Notes under the pieces: generated by a model
Seen by the model: only the letters and a program-made list of their open reading frames with translations
The model's database searches: none
What the model was told of the DNA's origin: nothing
Part shown: piece after piece, positions 35,861-46,930 of the stretch
Position numbering within the stretch: the first letter of the stretch is position 1
Layout: every line of letters starts with the position of its first letter
Assembly: GCA_014338405.1 (NCBI GenBank)
Contig: JTDE01021385.1
Location: 1 to 64,000, forward strand
Origin: Paragonimus skrjabini miyazakii
Taxonomy: Eukaryota > Platyhelminthes > Trematoda > Plagiorchiida > Troglotrematidae
Length of the DNA: 64,000 nucleotides
Direction of reading: 5' to 3'
Made by a program: the position numbers and the translations under genes

Positions 35861-36300
35861 GTAATCTAAAATATTGTCTAGTAGGTTTAACGATATCGAA
35901 GATTTCGACCTGTCTGGGAAGTCCGAATCGCATGGTTATCAATTGGAGTTAACAGGACAGTTACTGTGTCTCCTATCGAGACAATCGGGCAACCTGATCA
36001 TTACTCACAGGCGAAAGTGGTTGAGTGTTCACATATGATAATTCGGTCGTGCCTAATGTGAGGTCAGTGGTGCAGTGGTAAACACGGTTGCCTCAGGAAC
36101 AGCGTGTCCGTGATTCAAGTCCCGGCAGTGGCGATCATATGCACTACTGACGAGCTCTAATGAGAGCGAAACTCGAGTCTAGTGCTTCTTTTCGAAAGGG
36201 GCCGACTGAAAAGTCTAGGGGAATGCGACAGCTGCGATCACTTGTGAGTGGTGTTCACATTGAAACTAACCCAATCCCCGACTATTCATCCCTAACATAA
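35861..36300 (+). repeat. Hammerhead SINE, full-length copy with intact ribozyme
   Basis: This is the reference copy of the family, about 440 nt. The 5' segment begins at CTCAGTAATCTAAAATATTG. The A box TGGTGCAGTGG (36068-36078) and B box GATTCAAGTCC (36112-36122) would drive Pol III. The hammerhead is at 36141-36185. The body runs through ACAGCTGCGATCACTTGTG to the tail CCGACTATTCATCC near 36292. There is no coding frame. Reverse transcription would need a partner LINE, which is not identified. The A box fits TRGCNNAGYGG, and the B box has one change from GGTTCRANTCC. Confidence 0.9.
36141..36185 (+). ncRNA. Type I hammerhead ribozyme, all core bases intact
   Basis: Stem I arms GCACTA (36141-36146) and TAGTGC (36180-36185) are fully complementary. 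Core box CTGACGA is at 36147-36153. Stem II is GCTCT/AGAGC (36154-36158 with 36163-36167) around loop AATG. GAAA is at 36168-36171. Stem III is ACTC/GAGT (36171-36178) with no loop. Predicted cleavage is after C36179, in GTC. This is the standard CUGANGA...GAAA...UH layout. The loopless stem III is the arrangement of schistosome Sm-alpha ribozymes and implies weak monomer but possible dimer cleavage. Confidence 0.92.
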
Positions 36301-37242
36301 AAACAAATAGCCTGAGCAGACTGACATCTTGCGACATTTTTATTGTTCACGGCCATATTTGTTGTCTTAACAATCATACACCGGACAAACGCTAATATAC
36401 AAATACTGACGAGCAATCACTCGTGACGTTTAACACACTTACTGCACTGAAGTGATCATTATCCGCACCTTAATACTTGCATTGTACAACTGATTAAGTT
36501 TCACAAAGCACTCATATTTCCTATGGCTATGCACTACGCTAGTAAACTGATCAATATCTTCAGATTGTTTACAGGTGCATAATTCTGACTATGTACTTCA
36601 TCAACCTTCGCGCTCAAGGCACCCATCCTCATTCATACCTCGACTGTTGTCATGGCTTACCCCATGTTTAGCACACTTCAATATTGTTGTCCTGATAAGA
36701 AGGCGCACGGCGGGCCTGCGTGCAGATCCACCTTCCGTGGCATGCCAGCGCGCATATATTCGATCGGGCTTGTCATATGACCCACTTAACCGGAGATGCT
36801 TATACCGTGCTTACCTGCTTATATCGTTCAGTTTGAAGAGAGATACACATCTTCGTTCAAGGGAAGACCAAACGGTGACACCAAAATTAAACAGCCAATC
36901 TGCAAAAAGGTGAATGTGAAAACAAGCTGTATGTCAAATATGCGGCGCTGCATAGTTAGCAACACTAGACAGTTGACAAATCCTCCCACAGGAGTAGAAA
37001 GGTTTATACTAAATGTAGGTGATGTTCAGTTTGTGACTGTCGTTCGTTAATAAGCTACATTATACTTGTACTAACGGCTGTTGGATGGTTGGTGTTCCGG
37101 AGATTAGGATCCGTCCCAGAACAGTCACCTGTCGGTTGAACGATGTTGATTGTGTCAGACGACACATACACCCTTTATCGCGTTGCATATGATTAGTTCC
37201 AATTTATCGTATTTCATTTTTGATTAATTTCCTCTGACACAG

Positions 37243-37478
37243 AACAACCAAACGAACTTCCTCTGTCCATCCCAAATGCACCCGGTTTGGTACCATGTCA
37301 GCCATTGGACAATCACACTCGTCAGCTTGGCTCATACACTTGTCCCACGGGCTATTTGTGCAAAGGCTATTGGGAGGGTCCGAACTATGGCATTACCAGT
37401 TTCGACAACATCGGCTATGCAATGCTTACCGTGTTTCAGTGCATCACTATGGAGGGCTGGACAGATGTACTGTACATG
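37243..37478 (+). CDS. Cav2-type calcium channel alpha-1, exon with repeat I pore loop and selectivity filter
   Basis: This 236-nt exon completes a Lys codon and encodes the turret (KQPNELPLSIPNAPGLVPCQ), the cysteine-containing CPTGYLC segment and CKGYWEGPNYGITSFDN. It then reads through the pore helix and filter, AMLTVFQCITMEGWTDVLYM. The Glu of TMEGWTD (codon 37452-37454) is the repeat I selectivity-filter glutamate of the EEEE ring that makes the pore calcium-selective. The acceptor CACAG ends at 37242. The donor is GTCAGT at 37479-37484, which departs from the commonest GTAAGT but keeps the invariant GT. The exon ends on a complete codon. YWxGPNxGIT is shared with Cav2 channels. The sequence shows no lesion, so this looks like a live gene. 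Confidence 0.96.
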
Positions 37479-38674
37479 GTCAGTATTTATAATTTTGACT
37501 AATCACAATATAATTATACACTTGTGACTGTTTGTGTATAGACCTTAAACTGGTAAAACTGTGTAGAAATCTATCAGATAAGATGTGTTACAGTGGAGCA
37601 CTGAATAAAGTGGTTTGACTTCCAACCGAAGTTCCTCAGGAACGCTTAAAAACTTGACCACAGAGACTTTGAATATATATGGTAGGAAATTAGCATACGA
37701 AACAGTCGGGACAGTGAATCGGTCAGATGCGACAATCATATGTGGAATTCGTGGGGGTTAAAACTAATCAAGTTATAGAGGTGTCAATAAGCAGACGGAG
37801 AAATACTGTCAAGATTGAGTAAAAACTCACAGGTGATCCCACAGCTGCAATCTGGTTGGCTAAGTTGAATAATACTGACCATTCACCTAACATTGATTTT
37901 GCCACAAAAATCTTAATCATAAAATTCCCACTTCACTGCAAACAGTCTGTAGGTTTACACAACCTCGAAGATAATACTACCTCCGACCTTGAATCGAGCA
38001 GTGTTGTACAGTTTGTTTTGTCTAACCCGTTAGCACATGTGCCTCTTAACACCCTTCTGTTGAGTGTGTTGTCTAGACGTGCTTGAGTGAAGATTAACCT
38101 GGAGTTGAATTATAGTGCATCATATACGGATAGACCGACGGATTGATAACGACGTTTGATCAAGTGAACTGAACCGTAAAGTTCTGAACCTTAACTTTCG
38201 GTGTTATCCAACAACTCTTCCAGTCACTTTCCTTAGTTTGCTGAATGGGCTGTGTGTTCCGCAAACAGTTTGATCTGATTGTTCTGCCTTATCCAAATAC
38301 GTGGACCAGTTTACGTTTCATACACGATCTAAATTGTCCATTGTATTGACAACGAATTGTGTTCACTTCTTGCTGTTACGAAGAACACTAAATGAAAACT
38401 GCTGATTCGAAGGCTATCGTAACTCTCTTCCAGAGAAACCTGTCGCAACACCAAGATCAGAGCACTTTTTTCTCTACAGAGCTCCTCTTCACGATCAGCC
38501 AGTTAGATTGTGTTTCAAGCACGTGTACGATCCTTTCACGGCCCGATAGTGTTTCTGTTTGAGACAGCAATGCTGCCGAATGGGGGCTGATAAAAATCCG
38601 TTAGAAATGTTCGCCGATTTTACACAAAAGCAGCTACTCTCGACAGTGGTGCAAGCGTATGAAACACGTGTCAC

Positions 38675-38774
38675 NNNNNNNNNNNNNNNNNNNNNNNNNN
38701 NNNNNNNNNNNNNNNNNNNNNNNNNNNNNNNNNNNNNNNNNNNNNNNNNNNNNNNNNNNNNNNNNNNNNNNNNN
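38675..38774. other. Assembly gap of 100 N
   Basis: A second run of exactly 100 N inside intron 3. True intron length is therefore uncertain. Confidence 0.99.
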
Positions 38775-39913
38775 TTCTGCTGCTCAGGTTACACATTTGT
38801 TCTGGATGACTGTTTTCACCGTTGTTCAAGGTGGCAAGCTGATAACTAACTGCCGACAGCAGTGACTCGTCGTGCTATTCCGTTTCTTTGGTCCCCTCAG
38901 CATCGGCTGTGCGTAGTGTGTTGTGACATCATACCGATTTGTGGACAATGTACGTTCAACAGCTTATCCTCTGGTAATCGATAAATCTAGCAGTATCAGC
39001 GTCAGATGGCCTAGTCAATTTATAGAGTTTGTCCACTCTAAGCGTATCACAGTTTCCCGTCTGCGTAAAAAGGTCGAATAGACCTAGTGTAATACTCAGA
39101 ATTAGGGACTTCGAATAACCCAAGGAATCGTACTCGAATTGATAACTCCCACGGAAGTAACAAGGAAAAAACCTTGTACTGGTTGCAGTAAGCTGTTCTT
39201 TTTCATGAGAAAAAAGACCGAATTTATGGATGTACAACAGTATCAAAGAAGTCAGTATGTCAGTGGCTGATCGTATTGGCACATACAAAGTCATAAACTG
39301 TACGTTAATTGGTGCTATACAGAACAAAGAAATTAGCGAATAATAGAAGACGTAACATTGAGACTGTTTGTCCATTTCTGATGTAGTATCTTCAGTGCGA
39401 CGTTTGGATTGGTCCCCTGTTAGATGTTTTATTGTGTCGGGATTTGGTTGGGGGGTGGGGTGAATAGATTAGATTTTCACCACACCTAATTACTCTTTCT
39501 TTTTAAAGAAAGACGAAACTTTACAAAAGCAGTTAACGTGTTCATTACGAAACGGAAAGATGGGACATCTGTTTCACCGTCCGATTTAGGAACACTGAAG
39601 ACATCCCCAGCACGTGATACAATCAACCCAAGGCACGGATTGCCAAGCACAATACACGCGGTAGCTGTTTGCAGTATATAAAAAAATGATGAGAAGTCAA
39701 ACTGACATTTGACGATGTTCGGAACAAGAATGTCATTTACCACCATCTTCGATGTCAAAAATCCTGCAAATTCTTGAGTTACAACAACATAAAGAACTAT
39801 AACTGCAAGTACTTCGGACTACGGCTATTTTCACGATAGTAGCTGGGTAACACGTTTTTTCATGCACGACCTTTAATGGTTTTGTTTCCTTAAACGAGGT
39901 GATTAATGCAAAA

Positions 39914-39983
39914 AATTAAAGATCTTGTGAGATGGATCCTCTTTAGAGCTCTAAAGAGGATCCATCTCACAAGATCTTTAATT
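39914..39983. repeat. Perfect 70-bp palindrome
   Basis: The centre is GAGCTC at 39946-39951. Every base from 39914 to 39948 is complementary to its partner from 39983 back to 39949, with no spacer. AACCTAGGT follows twice, 13 nt apart (39984-39992 and 39997-40005). Confidence 0.97.
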
Positions 39984-40410
39984 AACCTAGGTAAGTAACC
40001 TAGGTTACCGTAAATATGAGTACCCTCCGTTGTGGTATGTGTATGATGGAATGCAGTGAAATGATATCATTCACCGCTTTGCAATTACATCAAGGTATTA
40101 TGTAATGCAATCTCGCAAGTTACATTTGATAGATTGTTTGGAAAAGTATTTCTTAAGTTCCGTGTTTTTCTCTCTAAACAGTTCATTTATTATTGAGAAA
40201 AAGTTATTTATTGCGGAAAAGTAGCATCTACTGACGTGAAACTTATCGTGAATTTAACCGGTTTGCTCATTTTTACACTTTCTATACACCTTAAAAATCT
40301 GGCGAAATAGACACAATGTTGTCAACTTCGCATAACCATGAAGCCTTGTTTTAAAAACATACGAGCGGTAATTCTAATCTCCTGATCACCTCTATTCTCG
40401 CTTCTCACAG

Positions 40411-40514
40411 ACCAATCGGGCTTATGGACCTCGGTTTAACTGGCTTTATTTCATCCCTCTTATTGTAATTGGCTCGTTTCTTCTCATCAACCTAGTCCTC
40501 GGTGTACTAAGCGG
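40411..40514 (+). CDS. Cav2-type calcium channel alpha-1, exon with repeat I S6
   Basis: This exon encodes TNRAYGPRFNWLYFIPLIVI and then GSFLLINLVLGVLSG, the S6 pore-lining helix of repeat I including the invariant NLVLGVLSG end. The acceptor is a clear pyrimidine tract ending CTTCTCACAG at 40410. The donor GTAAGT at 40515-40520 leaves GG of a Gly codon (phase 2). In the family the next residues are EFAKERE, leading to the alpha interaction domain that binds the beta subunit. That exon was searched for by eye between 40521 and 64000 and not found, so it probably lies beyond the window. FNWLYFIPLI is the Cav2 form. Cav2 subunits act in the plasma membrane at presynaptic terminals; that role here is inferred from family, not seen. 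Confidence 0.95.
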
Positions 40515-41401
40515 GTAAGTGTTACCATGGTAATCATAATTGTCATGACCTTGATGCTGATGATGCGAAGGTTACCGGCGCCGATTCATCAAACCATGTC
40601 CGATTAATATTTTATTCACTCAGTATTGCTTGAACAATTTCGTAAAACTTAATAACCTTTTGCAATGGGAGATTCATTTTAAAAAAATCTACTCTCTATG
40701 AATCTCTGAGAGCAACAAAAACCAATGCTGTAACCTACCGAAACTTTTCGTTTAGTTACATATCTTTGAACAATTACTTAGACAGCTGAACGGCTACTTG
40801 AAATACAGCACGAAACTTGAGCTGGCGGAAGTCCATATTCGGTTCCTTACTGAGTGAATTACTTAACCAATTAAAGCTTTATATATAAAAGCGTAAGAAT
40901 TAGTTGGGTTAAACAAAAGTCGTGTGGATGAATTCAAATAACGACGGTACACATGTAAACTGAGTAGAGGGGAAAGAGAAGGTTCTATTTTTTCGCACAC
41001 TTTCCACAAACAGTTATTTTCTTGAATTATGATTAGTCGAATGCTCGCAATTTTAGTGAAGAAGCTCAAATGACAAACCAATACATTGATAAATACAACT
41101 ACTTTGAGATGGTGTGAATGTGCAGTATCTCCCGAATGTCAGTTCCATCGAAATACATAGGCTATTTTGCGTGTAGCTTGACCCTCTTGTTACATCGAAG
41201 GAAAATTTACAGTAAATCTGGAACCACTGCAAGAATTTTTCAACAATGGATGGCCTCATTAGCCTTATCATACGACAACTCAGTCAATAGTTGAGAACAG
41301 AGATCTCATAATGCACACTTATAATGTCTTGCCCAGTCAAGCCAATGCTGGAACACCCTAGTACACCAATACAAGCGAGAAGATTGCAAAAAATTCTTTG
41401 T

Positions 41402-41553
41402 TAATGTGATTTCGATTACAACACTCATGAGGAAGTTCACCCGAGGTGGTTGAAACGTAGAGTAATACAACTTGCTCGTAACGTTGTGTTGTTCTCAATC
41501 GATTTATCAGTTGCGAAAAATCTTTTGACAATACAGAAATGTTTCATTACGTA
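41402..41553 (+). repeat. Repeat family B, copy 2
   Basis: GAGGAAGTTCACCCGAGGTG, GGTTGAAACGTAGAG, GCTCGTAACGTTGTGTTGTT and AATACAGAAATGTTT align in order with 24121-24260. Confidence 0.6.
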
Positions 41554-41944
41554 ATATGCAACTAAATTTACAATTCAGACAGTCATCCAAAAGAAGGGAT
41601 ATCCAAAATTATGGTCAATTACTTCAACGGAAGTTTTTGTACGTCGGATGTAGTAGTGTTTGGTCACCAGCATTCACAGTCTAAGAATTTATTCAAAAGT
41701 TCGCTATTGCGAATAACATCTGCCACCTTGGGAAGGAATAGCTTAAGGACATTAATTTGAGGATTATAGTAAGACTCTATTGCAAGAGCAGCGTTCTAGC
41801 AACATTTATAGGAGTGAAACGTTTTATGCTTAAGTAGCTGACAACGATTTGAACAGTTTATTAACTGAAACGTTAGTTTTTTAATCTTAATGAAGCACAT
41901 ATTTATTCAAGTTTACCGAAGAAGGAAGCAAGTGATCATACTCC

Positions 41945-42015
41945 TTCATACAAATTCACCAGAGCGGCTGAAATACATTACTGTGAAATATATCATATCT
42001 TTTAGTCAAATCAGC
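41945..42015 (+). repeat. Repeat family B, decayed copy 3
   Basis: AAATTCACCAGAGCGGCTGA then AATACATTACTG resembles the TTCACCCGAGGTGGTTGAAACGTAG block 400 nt upstream. Short and uncertain. Confidence 0.4.
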
Positions 42016-42459
42016 TGAAGTATTTTCTGGAAGTACAATAGATCTGTCACTATAAAGAGTAAAATGATTCACAGTTATCAGCTAATCAGGTTTTCAGGCT
42101 GTAATATTTAACTGCAAGGGATTTACCATACTACCCGAAAACGTGCCGTCAACATACTTGACCAAACAATCGAAAATATAAAATAATAATAGGTTTATCT
42201 TTTAAATTGACAGCATGGTTTCGTATCATGGCAGATTATTTTTATTGTGCTTATTCCTAAACTATGTGTAGTATGTAAGGCATACATCGCATAATTTGAA
42301 ATGCGACAATATAATATTCACTTTTAGCGTGTTGCCCATGTTATTGTGTTTTGAAGCATGGTCGAACAGCTTCGGTTTTAGTACTTAAAAAGATGTAGCA
42401 CCGTAACGGAGCATCAAAAGGTGAACGAGGTTTTTAGTATTTACACTGAACTCTCGTAT

Positions 42460-42738
42460 TGTTAGGACACGCATCTCCTAACGAAGCAGCAAAGGCGATC
42501 GATCCGGCTCCGAGTTAATTGATTGCAGCTGCGCGATCGAACGCCTGTACATCACGTGAAGCTGTTCTCACGGGTGCATTTTCAAATGTTCCCCCCCTCT
42601 GTTGGACCTATAAATGGAGAGCTTCTGTGGCTTAATGGACTCGCCCCGTAATTTTCAAGTAAACGCTGTTGCCGCACCTATTCTCCTTCTCGGTTCTGGG
42701 GGCAAACGATTGAGCTTGTATTAAGGAACGATCCAATA
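42460..42738 (+). mobile_element. Candidate solo LTR (279 bp) with 5-bp target duplication
   Basis: The segment begins TGTTAGGACACG and ends GATCCAATA. It is flanked on both sides by CGTAT (42455-42459 and 42739-42743). A TATAAAT box lies at 42609-42615, followed by a C-rich segment and GGTTCTGGGGGC, the layout of an LTR promoter. It is GC-richer than its surroundings. The 3' end is TA rather than the usual CA, so one end mutation must be assumed. No coding or primer-binding site follows, so it would be a solo LTR, perhaps Gypsy-like from the 5-bp duplication. Confidence 0.55.
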
Positions 42739-44317
42739 CGTATCACTAATATTTACAAAGAATCATTTATACAATTGTCACCATTTGACAGGAAAATAAC
42801 ATGGTTATCTTTCGCAAATGTCGAAGCGATTGCACCCTTGCATCTAACCTTGAAATCAAATGCGTTCCTTTTGACACAGACCATATATACGTCACCAACA
42901 TTAGTACAACATGGTCGCAACATTGGAAGGCTTGTCTGAGGATGAGTCCTACACGAGCTCAATATAGAACTTGCTGTCCCGTACGATACACGTTGGGAAG
43001 GCTCAGTTTAATTGGTTAAATACTTTAAAATATTAGGTTCCTATGACTCAGTACATTAAGAAATCGGCCGTACGTATTAGCCACCAAGTATATGAGACCA
43101 ACGCATAATAATAAGCTTGTTATAAGACGCATATAAACTATGCTGATTGTGTTTGCTGAGAGCAGTTTCAGACGGAGTTTTGGTGATCTGTTGCTTACGG
43201 CCAGTTTGTACAGTTCTTTCAGCATAAACATAGGTTAAGAAGGAGTTCTTCAAAATTTTCCTGTGTATTGATTGGTTTTAGTCTATTCGAATGAATATTG
43301 TTCAGAACGAGAGATAAAACATTCGCGAATGCAAGTGAGTATACGTAAAAACCACCTGATTAGCTTATGATGTGCCGAGGTGTTCAAGGATAGGATGGAT
43401 ATCCACGAAACACAATCTCGGAAGGCCTCTTACCTGTGCTGCGCACATACTCATTGTTTACTGTTGTTTGTACCGGGACCCAGGGGTCGAACCAATGTAG
43501 AATGAAGCTGTCTTGAAATCTGTTTCTCTACCAACATCGTTTGTCAGCAAACAAACTGTTCAGTTTCGATGCATATTCTCCTTTAATTATGCTGATTGTA
43601 CCAAAACCTTTGTGCTTCATGTTCACGACCAACATGAATGAACGAACTGTTAACATTTCACAGCACTGGTCCTTTCATCGTGTTTTGATATTAATTTGAT
43701 CAGACCAAATGAACGATAACCCTAGTGATCCACTCACGGTGAGCTCACATCTGTATGTGTTTAGACAAACCAGTAAAACTTGTTCAACCGCTCCATGATA
43801 TTGAAGAAAAGTTAAGATCTCCTCAGTGGTAGAGGAGGGCAAACTGCCAGAAAGTGTTGGTAAACAGGAGTTTTAACAGACTGCTAACAGAAAAAAGCAA
43901 TCTATAACTAATGGAAACTCAAAATTCTTCAAACTACTTTGGCTCCCAGTCATCGATCACATGACTGGCAACATAGAACCTTCCTGATTTTCACTTTATA
44001 ACGTCACGAGCACATGCACAGTGATGCATGACAGAAGACAAAATGTCTTTTCGTTTCCCAAATTAGTTTGTCTAATCGCTCTAAACCAGATGTGTAGAAC
44101 AATACAACATGATCCCCTGTGGGGTTCCACTACCAAGCAGTCACCTCCCAAATCTACTCCACCCTCTACGTTACGGACTGATATTACTCATAGACAAAGT
44201 TGGACTTCTTAAAGTCGCCGTCTGCGAAATTACTACCCTTCGGAGTTGTGGTATTCCGTAAATCCGAAAAATTGTCATTAAAGTGGCCCATGTATTGCAA
44301 CAAATGGACTGTACAAT

Positions 44318-44653
44318 TGTATTTTTAACATAGAGGGAAAGTACAGCTGAGCATTAGTATTTTATTGTAGCAAACGGGGACAGGTATACGGTAAGAATAG
44401 CAGGCTACAGCAAACAGGCACCACTGCACAGCTAGACGGTAGATTGCACAATGTCCACGGGCGTGCGTAAGCAGGACAATAATCAATCGTCCAATCAGGA
44501 AGGTCACATGACCCATGGACAGACGCAGTTTCAGGTGCACTGGCGTGCCATAAATAGTGAGTCATACAAATGGCTTCACCGAACGGACGTGGCAACGCTG
44601 TCTGCGCGCACTCAACAGGACACAAGAGTTCAACACCGTTGGAATGGATAGCC
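44318..44653 (-). mobile_element. Candidate solo LTR (336 bp), minus orientation
   Basis: Flanked by ACAAT on both sides (44313-44317 and 44654-44658). On the minus strand it ends in AATACA, with AATAAA (plus 44361-44366) about 45 nt before the end, as expected for the polyadenylation part of an LTR. The 5' end reads GGCTATCC instead of TG, needing one change. The segment is GC-richer than flanking DNA. A 97-codon minus frame across it has no known domain. Confidence 0.42.
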
Positions 44654-44924
44654 ACAATTCTCTAAGTAGCATCTGTTCAGATTAACAGGGAATTGTCACC
44701 ATCGCAGCAGTTTCGTCAATATGACACTTTTGACTGAATTTATTCTCACAGTAGTAACTGCCTCAATCTTGGGACTCCCTATCGAACACTTGAGATAGTT
44801 GACCTGTATCACTTGAACACTACACACTGAATTCCTAATTGAACGAAGAAGCTTATACTTTTCATTATGACTAGGATCGTTATTCACTCCTTATTTCCAT
44901 ATTTCTGAAGCAGGTCACATGCTC

Positions 44925-45062
44925 GTCATTATGATAAATGAGAATGCGGCCACCTACGTGTTGCCCAGGCAAACAACTTCACTGATAGCATTGGTGACAT
45001 AGAAATTCGTTATCGGTTTTCTCATGGCAACCGAAGTGAATTTGGATAAATTAATTTGTGCG
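44925..45062 (+). repeat. Repeat family C, copy 1
   Basis: ACCTACGTGTTGCCCAGGCA, GTTATCGGTTTTCTCATGGC and TTGGATAAATTAATTTGTGC recur in the same order and spacing at 46745-46872. No coding content or known family is recognised. Confidence 0.85.
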
Positions 45063-46744
45063 GAAGTGGCACGCGGTAATCCTCAAAGGATCATGCAAAT
45101 TTTTAAAAATCTGGCATAGTTTTGCTGAGAATGTTCAAAGATTTGAAGAAAGTAGAGTGAGTTTAAATTACAATGTGCGCATCTGGCGAAAGCGTATCAT
45201 CCGCTTCCAACTGTTGCCATAAGTAACACAATTCAACCATGGCGACGTAAAAAATTGATTACGTCGGCGACGAAGCTAGAACATCACAAGGACAGGCCAA
45301 CGAGGTCCACCTGATCTGCCGTTATTCTTTATCGATTGCCCATCTGCACCAGTATGGCACCTGTATTCCTGTCCTGACAACACAACACCTTAAATGCCCT
45401 AGTGACACTGTACATCACTGCCATCAAATTTATCGCCAAGGCCCGTTTACAGGTGTTACCTAGGTACACCGTATTGATAATGCTTATTCATTTGAACTAA
45501 TCGTCTTGATAAGGTGGCAAACTTCTAGTCTATATTGTGAGTGTATTTCTGACTGATGAAGGGGTGGGTTAACAGAGACGTGAAGAAATTATCCAGGGTG
45601 CCTTCCGAACTGAATCCGAAGATAGATTAGCAGATTCCTTGTCGAATGTTTGTCGAGACTCAGTGTAGTGTGGACTTCTTCCTGTCATTCAACGTCACTG
45701 ATATCGGTCAGTGACGGAGCAACAGTACCATATCGTAAGAGAACAGATACACTGTATTAGAATTTCTCATCCTCTGCTATGTTATCATAGAGGTCGTTTA
45801 GCCGATGCAGAAACACCCAAGTATGTCATATGGAACTAGGGTTGTTAAATGTGCAAGAAAACCAGATATTGAACAGTTTGAAACTGTGGGGGACAAACAG
45901 TGTAGTGATCGTTAGTTTTTCAGATGTTTACAAATATTCAAATGTTTACAAAAGTTCATAATAATTATACTACAAATGAGGCTTGGTATTAGCTAATCTT
46001 ATCCAGGCTTTCATCTCATTGTGTTTATGTTTGTAGCAATCAGTGAGATAATAGCTAACTCTTCAACTATCCGGCGATTTAACCTATAGTCAAGGTAGCA
46101 GTGGTGTTTTACTCACGAAATCCCTCACAGTGATCAAATTTTGCTGACTAGTGGATATTAATAAATTCGGTAGAAATATAAACAAAATATTTACACGGTG
46201 GTTGTTATCCTGATTATTACGTCCGTAACTGTTGTTCTGATCTAATTTGAATGACCCTATACTAATACTGTACCTAATTGACCTATAGTGCAACACGTTA
46301 AGTCATGTGACCAAAACCACTACCATACCCAACTGGTTAAGATACTTCAAATAAAGATACCTTGGGCATTAATAAGCATACATACACACGTATGAGAAAC
46401 GTGTTGCTATGTTTTTCTGCAATCACTGTACTTTCAATAAATTATTCATATTTTGGAATTATTGTTCAAAATCGTTCCAAAGGGCCTCGTTTATCCTTTC
46501 AAGTAGTCTAATATGTAGTTTAGATCTTGCAAACGCAATGTTAGAGAATAGTAACGAATTCCCTATTTTTTCTTCATTGACTCACCCTTTATGTCACGTG
46601 ATTAGGTCTTACGTTATTGTCTTGCATGAACTCTTAAATCACCTAAACTGTTCAGGTCAATAAATGAGGTTTGAAGACGTTGCTGTTGTCCAGGAACACT
46701 CTTGGACAATAAACCAGCCGACGGTTTAGTTCGCTTGTACATAG

Positions 46745-46872
46745 ACAACGATAAATCAGCAACCTACGTGTTGCCTAGGCAAAAAACTTTACTGATAATA
46801 TTAGTGAGGTGGAACTTTGTTATCGGTTTTCTCGTGGCAACCACAGTGAAGTTGGATAAATTAATTTGCGCA
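46745..46872 (+). repeat. Repeat family C, copy 2
   Basis: ACCTACGTGTTGCCTAGGCA, GTTATCGGTTTTCTCGTGGC and TTGGATAAATTAATTTGCGC match copy 1 across about 125 nt. The copy ends in a TA-rich microsatellite. TTGCCTAGGCAA inside it is a perfect palindrome. Confidence 0.85.
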
Positions 46873-46887
46873 TATATATACGTATAC

Positions 46888-46918
<31 letters not shown>

Positions 46919-46930
46919 GTGTATATAGTG
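46873..46930. repeat. TA-rich microsatellite
   Basis: Interrupted (TA)n with GTATAC units directly after repeat C. It explains the YIYIYI run in overlapping frames on both strands. Confidence 0.9.

Larger units (their letters stand above)
15076..37242. other. Intron 2 of the Cav2 gene in this window (22,167 nt)
   Basis: The intron lies between the S5 and pore-loop exons. It carries SINE fragments, two Penelope-like 3' ends, an RTE-like LINE remnant and one assembly gap, all listed separately. Stretches 15082-16105, 16206-16734, 17791-18374, 19400-22234, 23409-24120, 24261-26109, 27099-28479, 32100-33777 and 36301-37242 hold nothing recognised. 16990-17395 is richer in G and C than its surroundings and may be an unidentified repeat. 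Confidence 0.85.
37479..40410. other. Intron 3 of the Cav2 gene in this window (2,932 nt)
   Basis: The short intron lies between the pore-loop and S6 exons. It contains an assembly gap and a perfect 70-bp palindrome, both listed separately. The remaining sequence shows no recognised element. Confidence 0.85.

Noticed and set aside
38559..38849. Frames spanning the N block
   Set aside because: Their continuity depends on 100 unknown bases of arbitrary length.
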